Shown piece after piece: positions 1 to 5,517 of a stretch of DNA of 8,331 nt; positions within the stretch are counted from its first letter, which is position 1; every line of letters starts with the position of its first letter. The DNA lies in contig JAEUIB010000324.1 of NCBI GenBank assembly GCA_016795255.1, forward strand, positions 1 through 8,331. The letters are read 5' to 3'. This stretch comes from Planctomycetota bacterium (lineage in GTDB: Bacteria; Planctomycetota; B15-G4; JADJEK01). A program made the translations under genes and the position numbers. The notes beneath the pieces were generated by a model. The model was not told the origin of the DNA. It ran no database searches and saw only the letters and a list, made by a program, of their open reading frames with translations.

Positions 1-204
1 ATGACCGCCGCCGCAGCGATCGGCGTCGACACGTGCCCGATGGAAGGCATCGACCCGGCGCAGTACGACGAGATCCTCGGCCTTCGGGCAAAGGGCTTCA
101 CGACGCTGTGTGCGTGTGCGGCGGGATATCGCGCCGCCGACGACAAGTACGCCAGCGCGCCGAAGGTTCGCTATCCCACCGAGGTCGTGATCGAACACCT
201 GTGA
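1..204 (+). CDS. Nitroreductase family protein, C-terminal fragment (5' end outside window)
   Basis: The visible 67 residues match the C-terminal end of NfsB-like, FMN-dependent NAD(P)H nitroreductases. They contain the family segment 'GVDTCPMEGIDPAQYDEILGL', followed by a glycine-tyrosine loop (GYRAADDKYA) and a closing 'PKVRYPTEVVIEHL'. Such enzymes reduce nitroaromatics, quinones or flavins in the cytoplasm, usually as homodimers with the C-terminus wrapped round the partner. The ATG at base 1 is almost certainly an internal methionine, because the family is about 200-220 residues long and this piece starts in the middle of the last domain segment. The two cysteines at residues 37 and 39 (LCAC) sit where relatives I recall mostly have small hydrophobic residues. 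The gene converges on the VOC gene. Substrate cannot be told from this fragment. Confidence 0.85.
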   Translation: MTAAAAIGVDTCPMEGIDPAQYDEILGLRAKGFTTLCACAAGYRAADDKYASAPKVRYPTEVVIEHL

Positions 205-206
205 AC

Positions 207-252
207 CGACGCGCGTCGACCGTCGAGCGGAGGCCGTGACACCCGACGTCGG
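207..252. other. Two short palindromes just after the nitroreductase stop
   Basis: CGACGCGCGTCG at 207-218 and CCGACGTCGG at 243-252 are perfect palindromes in the gap between two convergent genes. Neither has a loop or a T-run, so they are weak as intrinsic terminators. They may be chance in GC-rich DNA. I see nothing else in the 143-base gap. Confidence 0.25.
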
Positions 253-347
253 AGCGGGTCGTCGCGGCCCCCGTCGGGCGATCGATCACGCGTAGCGCGG
301 TGCCGATCCCGCCGCCCGGACGGTTGACCGATCGCAGCGCCGACGGG

Positions 348-779
348 TCACGTCCACCGCTGGCCGAACGTCCACTCGATCGGGTTCCCGTCGGGATCGC
401 AGACCTCGGCGATGAACCCGGTCTTCTCGTCGATCAGCGCGGGTGGGTTCATCGGACGCGCGCCGGCCGCGACCGCCGTCGCGTAGCGCTGCTCCACTTC
501 CTCCCGCGACGTGCAGGCGAGTCCGAAGTGCTCGAAGCTGCGCGCCATGCGCGGGACGATCGCGTGGAGGATGCGCAGCACCCAGCGCACGCGCGTCGGT
601 TGGAGCAGGACGATCGCGAATCCGCTCTGGCCCTCCGGCGCGAGCCACGCGAGGCGCGACCGCCAGCGGTCCTTGCCGTCCTTGCGCGCGATGACGCGGG
701 CGGGAATCACGCGCTCGTAGAACGCGATCGAGCGCTCGAGGTCGGCGACGCGGAAGACGACGTGGTCGAGGGTCGGCAT
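348..779 (-). CDS. VOC (glyoxalase/bleomycin-resistance fold) family protein
   Basis: This 143-residue cytoplasmic protein has the two beta-alpha-beta-beta-beta modules of the vicinal oxygen chelate superfamily. It begins 'LDHVVFRVADLERSIAFYERV', a classic first strand and helix with the metal-ligand position H6. The second module starts at 'FEHFGLACTS' with H84. The last strand is 'AEVCDPDGNPIEWTFGQ', carrying E135, and Q60 occupies the fourth position. H6, Q60, H84 and E135 fit the usual metal-site pattern, so a divalent-metal enzyme is likely. The family covers glyoxalases, dioxygenases, epimerases and antibiotic-binding proteins, and nothing here fixes the substrate. Length is normal. The ATG at 779 has no clear Shine-Dalgarno sequence. 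The gene lies 57 bases downstream of the beta-helix gene on the same strand and could be co-transcribed with it. Confidence 0.85.
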   Translation of the reverse strand: MPTLDHVVFRVADLERSIAFYERVIPARVIARKDGKDRWRSRLAWLAPEGQSGFAIVLLQPTRVRWVLRILHAIVPRMARSFEHFGLACTSREEVEQRYATAVAAGARPMNPPALIDEKTGFIAEVCDPDGNPIEWTFGQRWT

Positions 780-802
780 CGGTGGAAGCGTGTCGTCGAA
801 GT

Positions 803-824
803 GCGGAACGAACCGCGGAACGAA
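803..824. repeat. Short tandem direct repeat upstream of the VOC gene
   Basis: GCGGAACGAA occurs twice (803-812 and 815-824), separated by CC, within the 57 bases between the VOC start and the beta-helix stop. A direct repeat in this position could be a regulator site for the VOC gene or simple slippage. No promoter hexamers are evident beside it. Confidence 0.35.
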
Positions 825-836
825 AGGGGCGGCAGA

Positions 837-2438
837 CTACTGCAGCTCGAGCACGATCGCATTCGTCAACGAGCCGCCGGCGAAACCCTGGAGAGCCACG
901 TCGATCCCGATGAACGCGGCGCTGCCGAAGAACGGCACGTCGATGGTGCCGTTGGCGTCCAACGTCCCGAGCACGAGCGGGCCCGCGACCGGGGACGCGA
1001 GCGCGAACGAGCCGAACGCGGTCGGCGTCGGGATCGGCGCGAGCGCGGCGGACACGAACAGCAACAGCGTGTCGCCCGGATTGCCGACCGCCCGGACGGC
1101 GACGTCGGCGGTCGCCGGCGAATGACCGCCGTCGGGCAAGCCTCCGTACAGATGCGGATGGAACTCGTCGGCGCCGAGATCGCGGTTCGACCCGATCGCG
1201 CGCGAGTCCCCCTCGACGTCGAACGTCGGAGCGAACGACGGCTTGCCGACGTCGCGGCAGACCGACGTGGCGGTGAGGTGGTAGTCGCCGTGGACGCGGT
1301 CGACGAAGCCGGGATCCGCCGCGAACACACCGGGACCGACCACGCCGCCCTGGATCAGACTGTCGAGCGCCGTGCCGAAGAAGATGATGTGGTCGTTCGG
1401 GACGTTGCCGTCGACGATCGAATGATCGATGCGGAGGCGCGCGCCGTTCGAGCAATTGACGCCGGCACCGCCTCCCGACCCGTTTCCGTACGCGACGTTG
1501 TCCGCGATCGTCACGTGCAGGACCTGCGCCAGCTCGGCGACGGTCGGCATGCCGGAGTACACCTGGAGCCCGCCGCCGGTGTCGGCCTGGTTGCGCACGA
1601 TCCACGAGTTGTCGATGAACAGCCGCGGCGACGACACGACCCCGATCGTGCCCATCGCGATGCCTCCGCCACCGGATCCGGCCTTGTTGCCGGACAACGT
1701 GGTCCGCGACACGCGCAGCAGGTTTTGCGCGGAGACGATCGTCGAGATCCCGCCGCCGGCCGAGACCGTCGCCTGGTTGTCGACGAACATGCAGTCCTCG
1801 ACGCGCGAGTCGTGCGGCAGGCCGAAGTGTGCTCCGCCTCCCGCTTGGGCCGAGTTGCCGACGAACGTGCACCGCGACAGCACGGTCCGCCCGCCGAGCT
1901 CGGCGAACCCGCCGCCGTCGTTCGATCGGTTCTCGACGAACGCGCAGTCCTCGAATCGGGTCGAAGGCGGTCCGCTGACGGTCGAGCTGAAGACGTAAGC
2001 GCCGCCGCCGCGATCCGCCGAACGGTTCTTCGAGAACGTGCAGTCCCGCACCGTGATCCCGGCGTCGACGACGAGCAGACCGCCACCGGACGACGACGTG
2101 AACAGCCCGTTGTTGCCGCCTTCGCCGCCGCGGAGCGTGAAGCCCTCGATGACGGTGCCGGTGGCAGCGGCGCCGTCGACGCGGATCACGCTGGTCATGA
2201 ACCCGCTCGCGTCCAGCACGGTGTCGGCACGGCCGGCCACGCTGCGCAACGTGATGCGCTTGTTCGAGATCGAGATCGCCTCGGTGTGGACGCCCGGACC
2301 GACGAGGACGATGTCGTCGTCCGCCGCCGCGGCGATCGCGCCTTGGATGCTCTGGCCGAGCGAGACGGTGATCACCGCCGCGTCGGCGGACCCCCACACC
2401 GTTGCCGATGCCACGATCGCGCAGACGACTCGCCGCAT
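837..2438 (-). CDS. Exported right-handed parallel beta-helix protein with planctomycete-type C-terminal domain
   Basis: A 533-residue secreted protein. Residues 1-20 are a Sec signal peptide (MRR, hydrophobic core, cleavage at ADA|A). Residues 25-100 open the helix ('IQGAIAAAADDDIVLVGPGVHTE'). Residues 100-345 hold about eight coils of 25-32 residues with a [C/T/S]xFxxN...GGG pattern: C133TF, C165AF, C190TF, C216MF, then TTLSGN 246, SWIVRN 278, VTIADN 309 and SIVDGN 340. This is the Chlamydia Pmp-like/pectate-lyase-like repeat. 'LGADEFHPHLY' (421-431) links to a C-terminal beta-rich domain (443-533) with 'GNPGDTLLLFVS' and a final 'LTNAIVLELQ'. The start is firm: GGAGG at 2445-2449 lies 6 bases before the ATG. 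No catalytic polysaccharide-lyase residues are obvious, so an adhesin or surface role is as likely as an enzyme. The gene lies 160 bases downstream of arsR on the same strand. Confidence 0.85.
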   Translation of the reverse strand: MRRVVCAIVASATVWGSADAAVITVSLGQSIQGAIAAAADDDIVLVGPGVHTEAISISNKRITLRSVAGRADTVLDASGFMTSVIRVDGAAATGTVIEGFTLRGGEGGNNGLFTSSSGGGLLVVDAGITVRDCTFSKNRSADRGGGAYVFSSTVSGPPSTRFEDCAFVENRSNDGGGFAELGGRTVLSRCTFVGNSAQAGGGAHFGLPHDSRVEDCMFVDNQATVSAGGGISTIVSAQNLLRVSRTTLSGNKAGSGGGGIAMGTIGVVSSPRLFIDNSWIVRNQADTGGGLQVYSGMPTVAELAQVLHVTIADNVAYGNGSGGGAGVNCSNGARLRIDHSIVDGNVPNDHIIFFGTALDSLIQGGVVGPGVFAADPGFVDRVHGDYHLTATSVCRDVGKPSFAPTFDVEGDSRAIGSNRDLGADEFHPHLYGGLPDGGHSPATADVAVRAVGNPGDTLLLFVSAALAPIPTPTAFGSFALASPVAGPLVLGTLDANGTIDVPFFGSAAFIGIDVALQGFAGGSLTNAIVLELQ

Positions 2439-2598
2439 GAGGGACCTCCGCGGACTTCGGGACCGGCGCGCAGACGCCCTCCGAGTCGGGCTGATCCTGC
2501 CTCGTTTTCCGGTGGAGCGCTCGCGGGAAGTTCGCCGAAGTCGGAGATTCTCCGTGCGGCACCGCCTCGAACGGCGAGTCCGCGTCGATCCGGGCGAT

Positions 2599-2967
2599 TC
2601 AGTCGGGCAGCGCGTCGCGCGCGCCGTCGAAGCGCTTCGCGAGGCTCGTGCACACCAGTTCGCAGAGTTTCTCCACGCACGGGTCGGCGATGGAGTAGTG
2701 GACGAACAACCCGTCCTTGCGGCGCGCGAGCAGCCCCTCGGCGGTCAGCAGCGTCAGATGGCGGCTGACGTTCGCGTGCGTCATCGACAACGACTGCGCG
2801 AGATCGCCGACGGAACACTCGCCCGACATCAGGCGCTGCAGCAGCGCCAGTCGCGACGGGTCCGAGAGCGCCTTGAACCGCCGTGCGACCAACGCGAGTG
2901 CGGCGTCGGACAACGGGGGCTTCGCGGCCTTGGCCGGTTTCGAGGTCGGTTTCTTGGGTGGGGTCAC
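2599..2967 (-). CDS. ArsR/SmtB-family transcriptional repressor, probable reactive-sulfur sensor of the adjacent operon
   Basis: A winged-helix dimeric repressor, 122 residues from the GTG at 2967. After a Lys/Pro/Ala-rich N-terminus (2-18) the order is typical: 'RRFKALSDPSRLALLQRLM', recognition helix-turn-helix 'CSVGDLAQSLSMTHANVSRHL' (51-71), wing 'RRKDGLFVHYSI' (82-93) and dimer helix 'DPCVEKLCELVC' (95-106). The ArsR metal motif ELCVCDL is absent; C51, C97, C102 and C106 remain. By context it should repress the divergent persulfide dioxygenase operon, with derepression by cysteine persulfidation or disulfide formation, as in BigR, SqrR and YgaV. The sensing mode is inference. Start is uncertain: a TTG at 3003 adds 12 residues, an in-frame stop at 3016-3018 excludes anything longer, and neither start has a good ribosome binding site. 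AAAGGA is present but 20 bases before the GTG. Confidence 0.88.
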   Translation of the reverse strand: MTPPKKPTSKPAKAAKPPLSDAALALVARRFKALSDPSRLALLQRLMSGECSVGDLAQSLSMTHANVSRHLTLLTAEGLLARRKDGLFVHYSIADPCVEKLCELVCTSLAKRFDGARDALPD

Positions 2968-3007
2968 GCGGGGAACGGTAGCCCGCGTCCTTTCGATGAA
3001 CAACCAC

Positions 3008-3036
3008 TTGTGTATTCAAGGATACGCGCATATAGT
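3008..3036 (+). promoter_or_regulatory. Sigma70-like promoter of the persulfide dioxygenase operon
   Basis: TTGTGT at 3008-3013 and TATAGT at 3031-3036 are 17 bases apart. The -10 matches TATAAT at 5 of 6 positions, and the -35 keeps TTG. Transcription would start near 3042-3044, giving a leader of about 65 bases before the ATG at 3107. The region is locally AT-rich in a GC-rich window, which adds support. Confidence 0.6.
3012..3025. promoter_or_regulatory. Candidate ArsR-family operator inside the promoter spacer
   Basis: GTATTC-AA-GGATAC is an imperfect inverted repeat (5 of 6 positions pair). It overlaps the end of the -35 and most of the spacer of the operon promoter. It also sits immediately before the possible arsR TTG start. 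A repressor bound here would block both divergent genes. Assignment to this ArsR protein is by position only. Confidence 0.5.
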
Positions 3037-3050
3037 CCGATGCATCGGAC
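3035..3050. promoter_or_regulatory. Perfect 16-bp palindrome over the predicted transcription start
   Basis: GTCCGATGCATCGGAC is its own reverse complement and begins at the last two bases of the -10 hexamer. Its length and position suit a second dimeric-regulator site. With no loop it is unlikely to act as an RNA hairpin. Confidence 0.55.
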
Positions 3051-3106
3051 GCGCGGATCGGCCCGCGCGGTCGGAACGACGGTCACGCCGAAGCACGGAG
3101 GGAACG

Positions 3107-4453
3107 ATGAGCCACGACGCGGTCGCCCACGTCACGAAGTTCGAGATCGAGTCGTTCGCGCACGACGAGGGTTGTCGCGCGTACCTGCTCGTCGACGCCT
3201 CCAGCCGACGCGCGATGGTGATCGACCCGCGGACCGACCAGCTCACGGCGATCCGGGACGCCCTGTCCCGGCACGGGGCGACCCTCGCCTACGTGATCGA
3301 CACGCACACGCACGCCGACCACTTCTCCGGCGCGCACGAGCTCGCGACCCACACCGGGGCGGTCCATCTCGCGCATCCCCGCAGCAAGACGCGGTTCACG
3401 GTCCGCCCGTGTCCGCCGCCGATGGAGCTGACTCTGGGCGAGACGCCGATCCGCTTGATCGACGCTTCCGGACATACGCCCGACTCGCTGGCCGTCCACG
3501 TCCCAGGGCACCTGTTCACCGGGGACGCTCTGTTCGTCGGAGGCTCCGGCCGGACGGACTTCCCCGGCGGCAGCCCGGCCGAGTTGTTCGACTCGTTCCG
3601 GCGAATCGACGGTTTGCCCGCGGAGACCGTCGTCCATCCGGGCCACGTGTACGGAACGGCGGAGTCGTCGACCATCGGCGCGGAGCGGCGGAACAACCCG
3701 CTGTTCTCGGAAACCTCGCGCGAGGCGCTGGTCGCGCGGCTCGCGGGCTCCGCGCCGCTGCCGCCGCACATGACGTCGATCCTGAAGTTCAACCTCGGTC
3801 AGTTGGGCGAGACCGAGAGCATCCCGGTCGAGACGTTCGAAGCTCTGCGCAATGCCGACGCGATCACCGTCCTGGACGTCCGCACACCGGCCGAGTTCGA
3901 GAGCGAGCACGTGCCGGGCTCCTTGCACATCGACGCGAGCGACCTCGAGGCGCGGATGAACACCGTGCCGGCCGGGCGTCTCGTCGCGGTGGTCTGCCGG
4001 AGCGGCGCGCGCGCCCGTGATGCCGCTCATCGACTGCTGCGCCACGGGCACGAGGCCACGGTGCTCGAAGGCGGACTGAACGCCTGGCGTCGCGAGGGTG
4101 GCGCGGTGCGCGAGGGCGCGAAGACCCTGGCGATCGACCGTCAGGTGCAACTGACGATCGGCGGCGGCATCCTGCTCGGTTCGGCGCTCGGGTGGCTCGT
4201 CCATCCGGCGTGGTTCGGCCTGCCGGCGTTTTTCGGCGCAGGATTGCTGTTCGCAGGCCTCAGCGGAACGTGTGGACTCGCGGTCATGCTCGCCCGCATG
4301 CCATGGAACCGGCGCCCCGTGTCGGCCGCGACCGCGGGCGTCTGCGCGGCTCCGGTGTCCGCGACGCCGCATCCGACGTGCGCGGCGCCGGCGGTCACCG
4401 CGAACCCGACTTGCGCCGCGGTGCCGCCGCGGCGGGAGACCTCGCCTCGATGA
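3107..4453 (+). CDS. Persulfide dioxygenase-rhodanese-DUF2892 membrane fusion protein
   Basis: A 448-residue, three-part sulfur enzyme. Residues 8-240 are an ETHE1/Blh-like metallo-beta-lactamase-fold dioxygenase, which converts glutathione persulfide plus O2 to sulfite and glutathione. It has THTHADH (66-72), H123 in SGHTPDS, D140 in FTGDALF, the persulfide-dioxygenase signature GSGRTDF (146-152) and H180 in HPGH. H67, H123 and D140 would hold the single iron. Residues 250-335 are a rhodanese with catalytic C297 in the loop CRSGAR. Residues 343-400 form a YgaP-like DUF2892 hairpin of two membrane segments (about 348-366 and 371-395), with C389 in SGTCG and MPWNR at its end. The tail (405-448) is Ala/Pro-rich with three CAA units at C413, C425 and C436. 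The start is firm: GGAGG at 3097-3101, 5 bases before the ATG. The fusion ties persulfide oxidation and sulfur transfer to the membrane beside the sulfite exporter. Confidence 0.92.
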   Translation: MSHDAVAHVTKFEIESFAHDEGCRAYLLVDASSRRAMVIDPRTDQLTAIRDALSRHGATLAYVIDTHTHADHFSGAHELATHTGAVHLAHPRSKTRFTVRPCPPPMELTLGETPIRLIDASGHTPDSLAVHVPGHLFTGDALFVGGSGRTDFPGGSPAELFDSFRRIDGLPAETVVHPGHVYGTAESSTIGAERRNNPLFSETSREALVARLAGSAPLPPHMTSILKFNLGQLGETESIPVETFEALRNADAITVLDVRTPAEFESEHVPGSLHIDASDLEARMNTVPAGRLVAVVCRSGARARDAAHRLLRHGHEATVLEGGLNAWRREGGAVREGAKTLAIDRQVQLTIGGGILLGSALGWLVHPAWFGLPAFFGAGLLFAGLSGTCGLAVMLARMPWNRRPVSAATAGVCAAPVSATPHPTCAAPAVTANPTCAAVPPRRETSPR

Positions 4454-5172
4454 TGCTCGCCGCGCTCCTCGGTGGATTCGTCGGGCTCGTGCTCGGCGTG
4501 CTCGGCGGCGGTGGCAGCACGCTGACGGTGCCGTTGCTCGTCCTCGGGCTCGGGCTCGACGAGAAGCACGCGATCGCCGCGGGGCTGTTCGTCGTCGCCG
4601 CGACGGCGCTGTCGGGCGCGATCCCGCGCTGGCTCGCCGGCGCGATCGATTGGCGGGCCGCCGCGATCTTCGGCTCGTGCGGAGCGCTCGCGAGTTTGAC
4701 GGCCAGCGTCTTCGCGCGGGAGATCGACCCTTCGTTCCAGCTCCACTTGCTCGCGGCGACGATGATCGTCGCCGGAGTGTTGTTGCTCGTCCGCAAGAGC
4801 ACGGGCACGCCGCATCGCGCGCCGTGGCCGCGGGTGCTGGCGGCCGCCGCCGGCGCCGGGGCGCTGACCGGCGTGACCGGAGTCGGCGGAGGGTTCATCC
4901 TCGTCCCCGCGCTGGTGCTCGGCGCGGGCTCGACGTTCGACCGTGCGGTAGCGACGTCGCTGGTCGTCATCACGTTGAACGCGTCGTTCGGCTGGATCGG
5001 CGCCGCGGATCGCATGGCGGCGTTCGCGCCGTCGGTGCTCGTGTTCACCGCTGGCGCGATCACGGTCGCCGTGCTGTCGGGCAAGCACTCGCCGCGGATC
5101 GCACCGCTGACCCGCCAGCGCGTGCTCGCGGCGTTGCTGTGCTCGGTCGGTATCGTGCTCGCGTTGCGCTGA
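4450..5172 (+). CDS. TauE/SafE-family sulfite (anion) exporter
   Basis: A 240-residue inner-membrane protein made of two related halves, each opening with the family glycine motif: 'GVLGGGGSTLTVPLLVLG' (16-33) and 'GVTGVGGGFILVPALVLG' (141-158). About seven to eight hydrophobic segments are visible (roughly 3-20, 40-60, 70-88, 98-114, 128-158, 166-186, 193-210 and 224-239). Length is slightly below the usual 245-270. The start ATG at 4450 overlaps the stop of the dioxygenase gene as ATGA, so translation is probably coupled. A second ATG follows directly at 4453. The family exports sulfite, sulfoacetate and other small anions. Beside a persulfide dioxygenase, whose product is sulfite, sulfite export is the natural reading. 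The bigR operons of Xylella and Agrobacterium have the same pairing. Substrate is inferred from neighbours. Confidence 0.9.
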   Translation: MMLAALLGGFVGLVLGVLGGGGSTLTVPLLVLGLGLDEKHAIAAGLFVVAATALSGAIPRWLAGAIDWRAAAIFGSCGALASLTASVFAREIDPSFQLHLLAATMIVAGVLLLVRKSTGTPHRAPWPRVLAAAAGAGALTGVTGVGGGFILVPALVLGAGSTFDRAVATSLVVITLNASFGWIGAADRMAAFAPSVLVFTAGAITVAVLSGKHSPRIAPLTRQRVLAALLCSVGIVLALR

Positions 5173-5229
5173 ACGGGTCGCGCGCGCCGGAGCGCGGCAT
5201 TCCGTGCTCGGTGCGGACGAGGCGGACGA

Positions 5230-5234
5230 GGAGG
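5230..5234 (+). promoter_or_regulatory. Ribosome binding site fixing the zinc-ribbon start
   Basis: GGAGG, 8 bases before the ATG at 5243. It favours this start over the in-frame GTG at 5204, which has no comparable site. Confidence 0.75.
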
Positions 5235-5242
5235 CGAGTTCG

Positions 5243-5419
5243 ATGGATCGGCCGCGCGGGACGAACTCCGAAGATCGACCGAGTTGTCCGTACTGTCCGC
5301 TCGAGCTCGGGATCGAGCGCAGGGACGGCGACATCGTGTGGTGGTCGTGTCCCAAATGCGGCCACGTCGAAGCGCACGACGCACCACCGAACGCGCCGAA
5401 CGACACGAAGTCGTCGTGA
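5243..5419 (+). CDS. Small zinc-ribbon protein, function unknown
   Basis: A 58-residue hydrophilic protein with CPYC (C15, C18) and CPKC (C36, C39) separated by 17 residues. This is a typical four-cysteine zinc ribbon of two beta hairpins. Between the knuckles is 'ELGIERRDGDIVWWSCPKCGHVEAH', with an exposed-looking WW just before the second knuckle. The tail (46-58) is Pro/Asn/Ser-rich and probably disordered. I do not recognise a named family; such ribbons are found in nucleic-acid-binding and regulatory proteins. It starts 70 bases after the sulfite exporter on the same strand, so read-through from the sulfur operon is possible. The strong own Shine-Dalgarno and a 12-bp hairpin after the stop suggest it is a real, separate unit. 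A link to sulfur metabolism is not shown. Confidence 0.75.
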   Translation: MDRPRGTNSEDRPSCPYCPLELGIERRDGDIVWWSCPKCGHVEAHDAPPNAPNDTKSS

Positions 5420-5434
5420 GCTGAACCGCGAACG

Positions 5435-5469
5435 CGGGCGTCGACGGCGATTTCGAACGTCGACGCCCG
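5435..5469. terminator. 12-bp perfect hairpin between the zinc-ribbon gene and the dipeptidase gene
   Basis: CGGGCGTCGACG (5435-5446) pairs perfectly with CGTCGACGCCCG (5458-5469) across an 11-base loop, beginning 15 bases after the zinc-ribbon stop. The stem is very stable but no T-run follows, so termination is likely rather than certain. A weak -35/-10 pair (TTTCGA 5451-5456, TAGACT 5473-5478, 16-base spacing) overlaps it. The same repeat could therefore be an operator of the dipeptidase promoter. Confidence 0.5.
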
Positions 5470-5517
5470 GCGTAGACTCCGCGACCGGCCGCCGGAACTC
5501 CGTACGAAGGATCTCCC

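Noticed and set aside
1..3. ATG at the first base as a true gene start
   Set aside because: The protein begins in the middle of a nitroreductase domain, so this is an internal methionine and the gene is cut by the window edge.
2453..2542. 8-bp inverted repeat GACTTCGG (2453-2460) / CCGAAGTC (2535-2542) upstream of the beta-helix gene
   Set aside because: The arms are short with a 74-base spacer and no promoter context; this is compatible with chance in GC-rich DNA.
300..2768. Long open frames antisense to or shifted against the beta-helix gene (plus strand 300-2768, minus strand 286-2562)
   Set aside because: They are low-complexity Arg/Ala/Gly-rich translations without domains, caused by scarcity of stop codons in GC-rich DNA. 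The 837-2438 frame has a signal peptide, repeats and a ribosome site.
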